Origin: CAZRCZ01 sp964598765
GTDB lineage: Bacteria; Sumerlaeota; Sumerlaeia; MVZB01; JAJFLK01
Direction of reading: 5' to 3'
Assembly: GCA_964598765.1 (NCBI GenBank)
Contig: CAZRCZ010000014.1
Coordinates: 62,001-126,000 of the forward strand
Length of the DNA stretch: 64,000 nt
Made by a program: the position numbers and the translations under genes. Shown here piece by piece: positions 49,716 to 57,976 of this stretch. The notes under the pieces were generated by a model. The model had not been told where the DNA came from, did not search any database, and worked only from the letters and a program-made list of their open reading frames with translations. Each line of letters starts with the position of its first letter. Within the stretch, counting starts at the first letter, position 1.

Positions 49716-50495
49716 ATGACCGATACCGACATCAGCGAATCCCAAACCGAACCCGAAGCCCAAGAGCTTCCCGGAGCCAAGGCCCCGGAGCCGAAGTTCA
49801 TTGATCCGGGCAAGCTCAACCTTCAGGAGGAAACCCTGTCGCTCAACCGCGTCGCCAAGGTGGTCAAGGGGGGACGGAGGTTCAGCTTCGCCGCGCTCGT
49901 GGCCGTCGGCGACGGCAATGGTCACGCCGGACTGGGCATGGGCAAGGCCAACGAGGTTCCCGACGCGATCCAGAAGGCCGGAGAGCGCGCGCGGAAGAAT
50001 TTGATCGAGGTTCCCCTCCTCGGGCGGACGATTCCGCACGAGGTCATTGGGCGGCACGACGCGGCGCGCGTCCTGCTCAAGCCCGCCGCCGAGGGAACCG
50101 GACTCATCGCCGGATCGGCCATCCGCAAGTATCTGGCGCTGGTCGGCGTGCACGACATTTTGGCCAAGAATTTGGGATCGGACAATGTCGTGAACGTGAT
50201 TCGGGCGACATTCAACGGTCTGAAGTCGCTCAAGCGGGCCGACGAAATCGCGCGACTGCGCGGCAAGAAACTTGAGGCGCTGGTGGGTCAAAAAATCGCC
50301 CGCGTCTATGAGGAATCCAAAGCCGCCATCGCGGCCGCCGCCGATCCGGAAGCGGCCAAGAAGGGGAGCGCGGGAGCCGCCGCCGGAAAAGCGCCGGCCC
50401 AAGCCAAACCGGCCCCGTCCAAGGAGGTTGAGCTTCTTGACGAGGTTCCCCCCGAAGGGCGCGAGGCTTGGGACGAGGCGGATAAAGACGAGTAA
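49716..50495 (+). CDS. rpsE: 30S ribosomal protein S5 with long C-terminal extension
   Basis: The S5 core (V-N/L-N-R-V-A-K-V-V-K-G-G-R-R-F-S-F, G-M-G-K-A-N-E-V-P, A-L-V-G-V-H-D-I-L-A-K) is complete. The protein has 259 residues rather than about 165. The extra 75 or so C-terminal residues are rich in Ala, Pro, Lys and Glu and look disordered, and the first 35 residues are also acidic and Pro-rich. S5 sits at the decoding and mRNA entry region. Confidence 0.95.
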   Translation: MTDTDISESQTEPEAQELPGAKAPEPKFIDPGKLNLQEETLSLNRVAKVVKGGRRFSFAALVAVGDGNGHAGLGMGKANEVPDAIQKAGERARKNLIEVPLLGRTIPHEVIGRHDAARVLLKPAAEGTGLIAGSAIRKYLALVGVHDILAKNLGSDNVVNVIRATFNGLKSLKRADEIARLRGKKLEALVGQKIARVYEESKAAIAAAADPEAAKKGSAGAAAGKAPAQAKPAPSKEVELLDEVPPEGREAWDEADKDE

Positions 50496-50516
50496 GTTGC
50501 CGAAGGGAAACACATC

Positions 50517-50705
50517 ATGCCGAACGCGATCAAGATCACTTGGATCAAAAGCGACATTTGCACGAAACAAAATCACCGCGCCACGATCAAGGCGTTGGGT
50601 CTGAAACGGCTTCGCCACAGCGTGGTGAAGAAAGATTCTCCCCAAATTCGGGGCATGATCCGCGCCATTGATTTCTTGGTGCGGGTCGAAGAGGTGAAAT
50701 CATGA
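50517..50705 (+). CDS. rpmD: 50S ribosomal protein L30
   Basis: A 62-residue L30: I-K-I-T-W-I-K-S, A-T-I-K-A-L-G-L-K-R-L-R-H-S-V and I-R-G-M-I. It overlaps rplO by ATGA. L30 is absent from some bacterial lineages, so its presence is a small taxonomic clue. Confidence 0.92.
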   Translation: MPNAIKITWIKSDICTKQNHRATIKALGLKRLRHSVVKKDSPQIRGMIRAIDFLVRVEEVKS

Positions 50706-51160
50706 GCCTCAAGCTTCACGAACTCCCCGGCGACAAGGGAAACCGCCAGACGCGCAAGCGCGTCGGACGCGGCGAAGCCTCCGGCCAAGGCCGGACCTCC
50801 GGCAAGGGAAACAAGGGACACCAAGCCCGGAGCGGCGGAGCCAAGAGCGGCTCCTTCGAAGGGGGCCAAATGCCGTTGGTGCGCCGCCTTCCCAAATTCG
50901 GTTTCAGCAACGCCTCTTTCCGCGCGCCTCGCGGCGAGGTCACGCTTCGCCAGTTGAACCGCTTTGCCAACGGGACCACCGTGGACCGCGCCCTTCTTCA
51001 CAAGGCCGGATTGGTCAAGAAATCGGCCCAGCGGATCAAAGTCATCTGCAAGGGAATGTTGGAAAAACAGTTGACCGTCCGTCTTGAGGCGTTTAGTCCC
51101 GGAGCCATGACCGCCATCGAATCGCGGGGCGGAAAGTGGGAAATCGCTAAAGCTGAATGA
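50702..51160 (+). CDS. rplO: 50S ribosomal protein L15
   Basis: A 152-residue L15 with the Gly/Arg-rich N-terminal arm (K-R-V-G-R-G-E-A-S-G-Q-G-R-T-S-G-K-G) and G-F-E/S-F-E-G-G-Q-M-P-L. Overlaps rpmD and secY by four bases each. Confidence 0.97.
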   Translation: MSLKLHELPGDKGNRQTRKRVGRGEASGQGRTSGKGNKGHQARSGGAKSGSFEGGQMPLVRRLPKFGFSNASFRAPRGEVTLRQLNRFANGTTVDRALLHKAGLVKKSAQRIKVICKGMLEKQLTVRLEAFSPGAMTAIESRGGKWEIAKAE

Positions 51161-52557
51161 TCGCCTCGTTCGCCAACATCTTTCGCGTCCCCGAACTCCG
51201 GCGCAAGGTGATGATCACGCTGGGGCTTTGCGTCGTCTATCGCGTCGGCGCGCACGTCCCGACGCCGTTCATTGACGGAAGCAAATTAAACGATTACGTC
51301 CGCGCGCAAACCGGCGGAGGCTCGCAGGGATTGTTCGCCGTGATGGACATGTTCAGCGGCGGCGCGTTCAAACAAATGACGATCTTCGCCTTGGGGATCA
51401 TGCCCTATATTTCGGCCTCGATCATTCTTCAACTTCTTCAAGTAGTTTGGCCCCGCCTCGAAAAAATCGCCAAGGAAGGGGAAGCCGGACGCAAGAAGAT
51501 CAATCAATGGACGCGCTATGGCGCGGTGCTTTTGAGTTTGTTTCAAGGACTCGGTTTCGCCGTCGGACTATGGAAGGGGCGAATGTCCCTTTTGAGCGAC
51601 CATCCTTTTATTTTTCTCATGACGACCTCCCTTTCCATGGCCGCCGGGACCAGTTTTATCATGTGGCTCGGAGAAAAAATCACGGAGCACGGCATCGGCA
51701 ACGGCATCTCGCTCATCATCGCCGTCGGCATTATCGCGGGTTATCCCTTCAACATCAGTTCGGGTTACACCCACGCGGCGACCGAGTCGTCATGGCTTCC
51801 GTTCCTCGGTGTTTTCGCCGCGATGGCGGGATTCGCCGCATTGACGGTTCTGACTCAACAGGCCAGCCGCAAAATTCCGGTCCAGCACGCCCGTCGAATG
51901 GTCGGGCGGCGGGTCATGCAGGGGGGAAACACCTTCCTGCCCCTCAAGCTCAACACCGCCGGTGTCATTCCGGTCATTTTTTCCTCCGCGCTCCTGACCT
52001 TCCCACAATACATCATCAACTTTCTACCTCCTGACAAAAGCCAAATCATGAACGACTGGATCGGCCAAACCTCCAGCCGAAACCTCTACAACATGCTCAG
52101 CCTTGAGATCGGCGGATTTTTCAATCTCTTCCGCGTCGTCAACTTTTGGACCGTCGCCTATATCGTCCTGACGACCTTCTTTTGCTATTTTTACACGGCG
52201 GTGACGTTCAATCCGGTGGATTTGGCGGACAACTTGAAAAAAAGCGGCGCGTTCATCCCCGGACGCAAGCCGGGCAAACAGACCAGCGATTACATCAATT
52301 ACATTTTGGTCCGGATCACGATCGTCGGCGCGCTTTCGCTGATCGCCGTCGCTTTGGTTCCCGATGTTTTCTACGTCAGCTTCAAGGTCCCCTACGGCTA
52401 CGCTTCGATCGCCGGAGGGACGGGCTTGATCATCGTCGTCGGGGTCATGCTCGACACCATGAAGCAGATCGAATCCCAGCTTCTGATGCGGCATTATGAA
52501 GGATTTTCCATCCGGGGAACGGGAGGGGTTTCGGGCAGAAAGCGCCTGAGACGCTAG
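51157..52557 (+). CDS. secY: Protein translocase subunit SecY
   Basis: The 466-residue channel of the Sec translocon, with ten predicted membrane helices. Visible landmarks are V-Y-R-V-G-A-H-V-P-T-P near residue 27, the plug and helix-2 region with G-I-M-P-Y-I-S-A-S-I-I, and T-G-L-I-I-V-V-G-V-M-L-D near the end. Coupled to rplO by an ATGA overlap. Confidence 0.98.
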   Translation: MIASFANIFRVPELRRKVMITLGLCVVYRVGAHVPTPFIDGSKLNDYVRAQTGGGSQGLFAVMDMFSGGAFKQMTIFALGIMPYISASIILQLLQVVWPRLEKIAKEGEAGRKKINQWTRYGAVLLSLFQGLGFAVGLWKGRMSLLSDHPFIFLMTTSLSMAAGTSFIMWLGEKITEHGIGNGISLIIAVGIIAGYPFNISSGYTHAATESSWLPFLGVFAAMAGFAALTVLTQQASRKIPVQHARRMVGRRVMQGGNTFLPLKLNTAGVIPVIFSSALLTFPQYIINFLPPDKSQIMNDWIGQTSSRNLYNMLSLEIGGFFNLFRVVNFWTVAYIVLTTFFCYFYTAVTFNPVDLADNLKKSGAFIPGRKPGKQTSDYINYILVRITIVGALSLIAVALVPDVFYVSFKVPYGYASIAGGTGLIIVVGVMLDTMKQIESQLLMRHYEGFSIRGTGGVSGRKRLRR

Positions 52558-52569
52558 AACGGCAATCTC

Positions 52570-52602
52570 CTCTTGCTCTTGCTCTTCATCTTGCGCTTGC
52601 TC
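52570..52602. repeat. CTTGCT hexamer tract, copy 3, inside the ribosomal operon
   Basis: Imperfect tandem CTTGCT units fill most of the 58-base gap between secY and adk, ending about 14 bases before the adk start. Confidence 0.75.
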
Positions 52603-52615
52603 TACCATCCGGAAA

Positions 52616-53320
52616 ATGAATCGCAAGTCCGTCCCCAAAACGCGACCCATGATCTTGGTCCTGTTCGGCCCGCCGGGTTCGGGTAAGGGAACCCAAGCCG
52701 GATTGCTCGCCAAGCAACTCCACTTGGCGCACGTATCCACGGGGGATTTGTTGCGCGCCGAGCAGAAGGCCGGAACCGCGTTGGGGCGCAAGACGAAAGC
52801 GCTGATGAATCGGGGGCAACTCGTGCCCGATGAAATCGTCCGCCGGATCGCGGAGAAGCAAACGCTCAAGCTTCTCGAAAGGAAAAATGGAATGATCTTT
52901 GACGGCTATCCGCGCAATGTTTCGCAACTGGGGGATTTGGATGACATCCTGAAAAAGGCCGGAGCCGAATTGAGTTTGGCGGTCAGTTTGGAGATCGGGG
53001 ACGGAAAATTGATTCATCGCCTCACGGCGCGGCGGAGTTGTCCCAAGTGCGGGCGAGTCTATAATCTTCACTCCCATCCCCCCGCCAAATCCGGAGCGTG
53101 CGACGCCTGCGGGGAAAAGTTGATTCAGCGGGGAGATGACCGCGTCGGGGCGATTGAAAGACGGCTTGAAGATTACCATCGGCAAACCAAGCCGATCTTG
53201 GAATCCTTGCGGCGGAGAAAGATGCTGAAAAAGGTGAAGGCGGACCAACCGATTCCATCGGTAACGGCCAAGTTGACCAAACTGATCGAGGCGTGGCGAA
53301 ATGATTTTCGGCTTGCTTAA
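52616..53320 (+). CDS. adk: Adenylate kinase with zinc-type lid
   Basis: Interconverts ATP, AMP and ADP. P-loop F-G-P-P-G-S-G-K-G-T-Q near residue 16, F-D-G-Y-P-R-N near 98, and a long lid with four Cys (C-P-K-C ... C-D-A-C-G) that should bind zinc. ATG 52616 gives 234 residues; ATG 52649 (M-I-L-V-L-F-G) removes an 11-residue basic extension and may be the true start. It overlaps map by 20 bases. Confidence 0.95.
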   Translation: MNRKSVPKTRPMILVLFGPPGSGKGTQAGLLAKQLHLAHVSTGDLLRAEQKAGTALGRKTKALMNRGQLVPDEIVRRIAEKQTLKLLERKNGMIFDGYPRNVSQLGDLDDILKKAGAELSLAVSLEIGDGKLIHRLTARRSCPKCGRVYNLHSHPPAKSGACDACGEKLIQRGDDRVGAIERRLEDYHRQTKPILESLRRRKMLKKVKADQPIPSVTAKLTKLIEAWRNDFRLA

Positions 53321-54104
53321 ATCCCGTCAGGCGGCAGAGGAAGAAGAGGGGTCGCCCTCGCGCCAAATCGAACTCAAGTCCCCCGCCGAGATCGAGTTGA
53401 TGCGTCGCTCCGGCGCGATCCTCCGCGCCGTCATGGACAAGCTCGGGCCGCAGGTTCGTCCGGGGGTCACGACCCGACAGTTGGATCGCATCGCCAAAAA
53501 GCTTCTCGACGAACGGGGAGCCATCCCCGCCTTTTTGGGTTACAAGGGATTCCCCGGAACGCTCTGCACGTCGGTCAATGAACAGGTGGTGCACGGTATC
53601 CCGTCGGATCGGGTTTTGGTCGAAGGGGACATCCTCAGTTTGGACGTGGGATTGGTCAAGGACGGTTTCTTCGCGGACACGGCCAAGACGTATCCCATCG
53701 GTCGAATTGATCCGACGTCCTCGAAGCTGATCGAGGCGGCGGAAGAAGCGTTGGCTCTGGCCATTCCTTTCCTTGTTCCGGGCAAGCGATTGGGAGATAT
53801 GTCGGCGGCGGTCCAACAATACGTCGAATCGAGAGGGTTTTCCGTCGTCCGCGACTACGCTGGCCACGGGATCGGGCGCCATCTTCATGAGGAACCCCGC
53901 GTCCCAAATTTCGGCAAGGCCGGACGGGGGATCCGGTGGCAAGCGGGGATGGTCGTCGCCGTCGAGCCGATGGTGAACGCCGGAACGCACAAGACCCGAA
54001 CCCTCTCGGACGAATGGACGGTCGTGACCGCCGACGGCAAGCGGTCCGCCCATGCCGAGCACACCGTGGCGATCACGGAAAGGGGGCCGATGATTTTAAC
54101 TTAA
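53301..54104 (+). CDS. map: Methionine aminopeptidase, type I
   Basis: Removes the initiator Met from new proteins. The five metal ligands are visible in L-D-V-G-L-V-K-D-G-F-F-A-D-T-A, G-H-G-I-G-R-H-L-H-E-E-P, V-A-V-E-P-M and A-E-H-T-V-A-I-T. The 267-residue length includes a charged N-terminal extension of about 25 residues. Confidence 0.97.
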   Translation: MIFGLLKSRQAAEEEEGSPSRQIELKSPAEIELMRRSGAILRAVMDKLGPQVRPGVTTRQLDRIAKKLLDERGAIPAFLGYKGFPGTLCTSVNEQVVHGIPSDRVLVEGDILSLDVGLVKDGFFADTAKTYPIGRIDPTSSKLIEAAEEALALAIPFLVPGKRLGDMSAAVQQYVESRGFSVVRDYAGHGIGRHLHEEPRVPNFGKAGRGIRWQAGMVVAVEPMVNAGTHKTRTLSDEWTVVTADGKRSAHAEHTVAITERGPMILT

Positions 54105-54225
54105 TTTGGGCTTGCAAACGGCGCGGAAATTTTGTAGCATGGTAAGTTTGATTGCCTTGGAGAGATTGCGCGTCAAGGGCGCCCAATCCGATCCGCAAGT
54201 CGGAATTAAGGGCGAATCCACGGGT

Positions 54226-54444
54226 ATGGCCAAAGAAGAAGCGATTCAGATTGATGGAAAAGTTGTCGAGCCGTTGCCCAATGCGATGTTTCGCGTGGAA
54301 TTGGAAAACGGCCTGAAGGTTCTGGCGCACATTTCGGGGAAAATGCGGATGCACTTCATTCGGATTCTTCCCGGGGACAAAGTGACGGTCGAGCTGTCCC
54401 CCTACGATCTGACGCGCGGACGAATCATTTATCGACACAAATAG
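54226..54444 (+). CDS. infA: Translation initiation factor IF-1
   Basis: A 72-residue OB-fold IF-1: M-A-K-E-E-A-I-Q-I-D-G-K-V, L-E-N-G-L-K-V-L-A-H-I-S-G-K-M-R and P-Y-D-L-T-R-G-R-I. The frame opens at 54106, but ATG 54226 gives the universal N-terminus; its ribosome-binding site is weak. Confidence 0.96.
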   Translation: MAKEEAIQIDGKVVEPLPNAMFRVELENGLKVLAHISGKMRMHFIRILPGDKVTVELSPYDLTRGRIIYRHK

Positions 54445-54470
54445 GAGAACGCCCCCAAGGGCGAAGAATT

Positions 54471-54584
54471 ATGAAAGTTCAATCATCGGTCAAACCAAGA
54501 TGCCAGAAGTGCAAGGTGATTCGGCGCCGGGGCGTGGTGCGCGTGATTTGTTCCAATCCCAAGCACAAACAGCGGCAAGGGTGA
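54471..54584 (+). CDS. rpmJ: 50S ribosomal protein L36
   Basis: A 37-residue protein, M-K-V-Q-S-S-V-K-P-R-C-Q-K-C-K-V-I-R-R-R, continuing to C-S-N-P-K-H-K-Q-R-Q-G. The Cys-x-x-Cys ... Cys ... His zinc ligands are intact. It lies between infA and rpsM, its usual position. Confidence 0.95.
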   Translation: MKVQSSVKPRCQKCKVIRRRGVVRVICSNPKHKQRQG

Positions 54585-54616
54585 TTCAGGGACGGGGTTT
54601 CGGAAGGAGAGCGTGA

Positions 54617-55000
54617 GTGGCGAGAATTGCCGGAGTTGACATACCCCGCGAAAAGCGGGTCGAGATCGGCCTGACCTACATCTTCGGAGTGGGCCGGACC
54701 CTCTCCAATGAAATTTTGCGCAAGACCGGCATCAGCGGCGACGTGCGGGTCAAGGATTTGACCGAGGAGCAGGTCAGCAAAATCGCCGCGGAGATACAAG
54801 GCAAATACAAGGTCGAAGGGGACTTGCGGCGCGAGATTCAGACGAACATCAAGCGTCTCATGGACATCGGTTGCTATCGCGGAACCCGCCACATCAAAGG
54901 TTTGCCGGTTCGCGGTCAGCGCACCAAGACCAACGCCCGAACCCGCAAGGGACCGCGCAAGACCGTCGCCGGAAAGAAACAGGCTCCGTCAAAGGGTTAA
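54617..55000 (+). CDS. rpsM: 30S ribosomal protein S13
   Basis: A 127-residue S13 with a GTG start (M-A-R-I-A-G-V-D-I-P-R-E-K). It has L-T-Y-I-F-G-V-G-R-T and the C-terminal G-Q-R-T-K-T-N-A-R-T-R-K-G. Contacts tRNA and bridges the subunits. Confidence 0.97.
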   Translation: MARIAGVDIPREKRVEIGLTYIFGVGRTLSNEILRKTGISGDVRVKDLTEEQVSKIAAEIQGKYKVEGDLRREIQTNIKRLMDIGCYRGTRHIKGLPVRGQRTKTNARTRKGPRKTVAGKKQAPSKG

Positions 55001-55030
55001 AAAGGGGATCTTAAAACAAAGGGTTAGCGC

Positions 55031-55420
55031 ATGGGAAAACAGGAAGCCAAGGTCAAGAAAAAGGCGAAGAAGAACATTCCGCAGGCGGTCGTTCATTTGC
55101 ACGCGACGTTTAACAACACGATCGTGACGATCACCGACAAGACCGGAGCGACGATTTCTTGGGCGTCCGCCGGAACGGTCGGATTCAAAGGCTCGCGCAA
55201 GAGCACCCCGTTCGCCGCGCAGGTCGCCGCCGAAACTGCCGCGCGCAAGGCGATGGAGCACGGCGTCCGCCAAGTCGAGGTCCACGTCAAGGGACCCGGC
55301 TCGGGACGCGAGGCCGCCGTCCGTTCGTTGCAGGCGATTGGATTGGAAATCACGGTGATTCGGGACGTGACGCCGATTCCGCATAACGGTTGCCGTCCCC
55401 CCAAGCGGCGAAGAGTTTGA
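55031..55420 (+). CDS. rpsK: 30S ribosomal protein S11
   Basis: A 129-residue S11: H-L-H-A-T-F-N-N-T-I-V-T-I-T-D, F-K-G-S-R-K-S-T-P-F-A-A-Q and the C-terminal H-N-G-C-R-P-P-K-R-R-R-V. Located on the 30S platform. Confidence 0.98.
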   Translation: MGKQEAKVKKKAKKNIPQAVVHLHATFNNTIVTITDKTGATISWASAGTVGFKGSRKSTPFAAQVAAETAARKAMEHGVRQVEVHVKGPGSGREAAVRSLQAIGLEITVIRDVTPIPHNGCRPPKRRRV

Positions 55421-55479
55421 CGAAAAGAATCAGGGAGAGGCGGTCCTTGGGACCGTCGTGAGGCGAGGAAGGAAAGAAA

Positions 55480-56106
55480 GTGGCAAGATACACGGACGCG
55501 GTCTGCCGGTTGTGCCGGCGCGAAGGGCGGAAACTCTATCTCAAGGGAGAGCGTTGCATTGGCCCGAAGTGCGCCATCAACAAGCGCAATTTTCCCCCCG
55601 GTCAGCACGGCTTGAACCGGACGAAAACCTCCCCCTACGGCCAGCAGTTGCGCGAGAAGCAAAGGGCCAAGCGGATTTACGGAGTTATGGAGCGGCAATT
55701 CCGCCGCTACTTCAAAATCGCCGCGCGTTATCGCGGCATCACCGGAACCAACCTGTTGCAGTTGCTGGAGCGCCGATTGGACAACATCGTATATCGGCTT
55801 GGCTTCGCGCCGTCCCGACCGGCGGCGCGCCAGATGATTTCCCACGGCAACGTGCTGGTCGGCGGAAGACGGATGAACATTCCTTCCTACTTGGTCAAGG
55901 TCGGCGAGCCGATCTCGATCAGCGACAAGGTGAAGGAGCACGCGGCGGTGAAGAAGTCGCTGGAGTTCACCGGACGCGGCGGACGGGTCAATTGGCTCGA
56001 GTTTTCGGATGAGAATCTCACGGGAAAAATTCTCGCGATCCCGACGCGCGAGAACATCCCGACCGAGCTTCAAGAGCAATTGATCGTTGAGCTTTATTCG
56101 AAATAG
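55480..56106 (+). CDS. rpsD: 30S ribosomal protein S4
   Basis: A 208-residue S4 with a GTG start (M-A-R-Y-T-D-A-V-C-R-L-C-R-R-E-G). The N-terminal Cys pairs (C-R-L-C and a downstream C-I-G-P-K-C) form the zinc type. The S4 RNA-binding domain has R-P-A-A-R-Q-M-I-S-H-G. Nucleates 30S assembly. Confidence 0.97.
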   Translation: MARYTDAVCRLCRREGRKLYLKGERCIGPKCAINKRNFPPGQHGLNRTKTSPYGQQLREKQRAKRIYGVMERQFRRYFKIAARYRGITGTNLLQLLERRLDNIVYRLGFAPSRPAARQMISHGNVLVGGRRMNIPSYLVKVGEPISISDKVKEHAAVKKSLEFTGRGGRVNWLEFSDENLTGKILAIPTRENIPTELQEQLIVELYSK

Positions 56107-56145
56107 GCGATTTGAACCCAATTTGAATCATGGAGATTGGACTCG

Positions 56146-57159
56146 ATGAACTTTAAGTCCCTGATCAAGCCCCGGCATCTTTATTACGATGCCGAAACGT
56201 TGACCGACACCTTCGGGCGGTTCTACGCCGAACCGTTGCAAAGGGGGTTCGGAACAACCATCGGCAATTCCTTGCGGCGGGTCCTGCTTTCCTCGATCCC
56301 CGGCGCGGCGGCCACCTCGATCCGCATCGAAGGGGTCGCGCATGAATTCACCTTCAAGGATGGAGTCCGCGAGGATGTCTCCGATTTCATCCTGAACCTC
56401 AAGGGACTGCGCCTGAAAATGGCGCCGGGAGTCACCTCGACGACCGTTTATCTGGATGCCAAGGGACCGGCTAAAGTTGCCGCCAAGGACATCAAGTGGA
56501 ACAGCGACGTGGAGGTTTTGAATCCCGATCACGTTCTTGCCCATGTCTCCGACGGCGGACGCCTGCAGGTGGAGATCAACATCGGAACCGGCATCGGATT
56601 CGTCCCCGCCGGAGATCACAAGACCGATCCCGACGATCTGGGATTGATTCCGCTGGATTCGATTTTCTCGCCGATCCTGAACGTCAAGTATCAAACCGAG
56701 ACCACGCGCGTCGGGCAATATACCGACTATGACCGGCTTATCATGGAAGTCACGACGAACGGCGCGGTCCGGCCCGACGAGGCCATCTCCCATTCCGCAC
56801 GCGTCCTGAAGGATCACCTCGATCTCTTCGTTCGTCCGCAGGATGAGGAGGAGGAGGAGCCGGTGGTCAGCGCCGAAGAGACCGCCGCCGTCGCCGCCAG
56901 CCAGTTGGAGGAAAAACTGGAAAAGAGCATCGAGGAACTCGAACTTTCGGTTCGATCCTACAACTGCCTCGAAGCGGCGGGCATCAAGACGATCCGCGAT
57001 CTGGTGCAGAAGAGCGAGGCGGAAATGCTCAAGTATCGCAACTTCGGGCGGAAATCGCTGACCGAAATCAAAAACATCCTCAAGGAAATGGGATTGTCCT
57101 TCGGGCTGAAATTGGACGAGGCGGGAATGCCGATTCTGACGGGCGAAGAGGAAGTGTAA
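56146..57159 (+). CDS. rpoA: RNA polymerase subunit alpha
   Basis: A 337-residue alpha subunit from ATG 56146, behind GGAGA. The N-terminal domain has Y-A-E-P-L-Q-R-G-F-G-T-T-I-G-N-S-L-R-R-V-type dimerisation motifs and F-V-P-A-G-D-H. After an acidic linker (D-E-E-E-E-E) the C-terminal domain has L-E-L-S-V-R-S-Y-N-C-L-E-A-A-G-I. It binds promoter UP elements and activators. Confidence 0.98.
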   Translation: MNFKSLIKPRHLYYDAETLTDTFGRFYAEPLQRGFGTTIGNSLRRVLLSSIPGAAATSIRIEGVAHEFTFKDGVREDVSDFILNLKGLRLKMAPGVTSTTVYLDAKGPAKVAAKDIKWNSDVEVLNPDHVLAHVSDGGRLQVEINIGTGIGFVPAGDHKTDPDDLGLIPLDSIFSPILNVKYQTETTRVGQYTDYDRLIMEVTTNGAVRPDEAISHSARVLKDHLDLFVRPQDEEEEEPVVSAEETAAVAASQLEEKLEKSIEELELSVRSYNCLEAAGIKTIRDLVQKSEAEMLKYRNFGRKSLTEIKNILKEMGLSFGLKLDEAGMPILTGEEEV

Positions 57160-57177
57160 CATTACCGCGATGTAATC

Positions 57178-57258
57178 CTTCTCCTCCTCATACTCATTCT
57201 CCTTCTCCACATTTTTTCGCATTGGAGAATGAGAAGGAGCAGGAGAAAGAGAAGGATA
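57178..57258. repeat. Inverted CTCCTTCT/AGAAGGAG tract between rpoA and rplQ
   Basis: A pyrimidine-rich run (57178-57211) is mirrored by a purine-rich run (57225-57258), separated by about 13 bases with a T-run. The two halves can pair imperfectly over about 34 bases. Shine-Dalgarno-like AGAAGGAG words are numerous here, but they are 60 or more bases before rplQ. Confidence 0.65.
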
Positions 57259-57311
57259 AAAGGCAGATCGGCGGTCCGAGTCCGAATTTGTTCATTCAGG
57301 AATTTGAAACC

Positions 57312-57764
57312 ATGCGTCACCACAATTTAAGAAGCCGACTTCACCGCACGACGGAACACCGTCAGGCGCTTTTGCGCAATCTCGCCGCGGCGTTGATCCG
57401 CCACGAGCGGATTCACACCACGCAGGTCAAGGCGTGGCAACTCCGCCCGTTCGTCGAGCGGCTCGTGACGCTGGCCAAGGCCGGCGATCTTCATTCCCGC
57501 CGGATGGCGTTCAGCAAGTTGGGCAAGAAGGACATCGTGCACAAGTTGTTCACTGAAATCGCCCCGCGGGTCTCAACGCGCAACGGCGGTTATCTGCGTC
57601 TTATTAAGGACGCTCCGCGCGCCGGAGATGGAGCCTTGATGAGCTACATCGAATTCGTGGACGCCAAACCGCAAAGCGCCGAGGATCAGGCTCCGGAAAA
57701 GAAAACCCTCAAGCAACGCCTTCACGAACGCCGCAAGGAAATGGCCAAAATGCGTCGGCGGTGA
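57312..57764 (+). CDS. rplQ: 50S ribosomal protein L17
   Basis: A 150-residue L17 from ATG 57312: M-R-H-H-N-L-R-S-R-L-H-R-T, L-L-R-N-L-A-A-A-L-I-R-H-E and N-G-G-Y-L-R-L-I-K. It has a basic C-terminal extension compared with the shortest L17. Upstream in-frame codons (from 57222) lie in the repeat tract and are not used. Last gene of the operon. Confidence 0.96.
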   Translation: MRHHNLRSRLHRTTEHRQALLRNLAAALIRHERIHTTQVKAWQLRPFVERLVTLAKAGDLHSRRMAFSKLGKKDIVHKLFTEIAPRVSTRNGGYLRLIKDAPRAGDGALMSYIEFVDAKPQSAEDQAPEKKTLKQRLHERRKEMAKMRRR

Positions 57765-57768
57765 GGAC

Positions 57769-57907
57769 AAACCGCCAAGACGCCAGGAACGCCAAGTAAT
57801 TTCTTCTTGCGGATTCCGATTGTCGAATTCTTTCTCCGATAAATTACAAACCTAATCCGTGAAATCTGTGGCTTCCTCCTTGGCGCTCTTGGCGTCTTGG
57901 CGGTTTT
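57769..57907. repeat. Inverted-repeat element, family B
   Basis: AAACCGCCAAGACGCCA (57769-57785) and its exact reverse complement TGGCGTCTTGGCGGTTT (57891-57907) bound a 139-base element. It begins 5 bases after the rplQ stop and could act as a transcription end or processing signal. Confidence 0.75.
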
Positions 57908-57976
57908 CAAATTAACATTTTGCCTCTCCAATCCAGAATTCATTGGCCTCTCGCTCCGGCTTTTCCATAATGAGGC

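Noticed and set aside
48726..50645. 639-codon minus-strand frame opposite rplF-rplR-rpsE
   Set aside because: Shadow of three certain ribosomal genes; composition (His/Arg/Leu-rich) is typical of antisense translation.
52569..52602. CTTGCT tract as a coding repeat of adk
   Set aside because: The tract lies before the adk start and would give a low-complexity N-terminus unlike any adenylate kinase.
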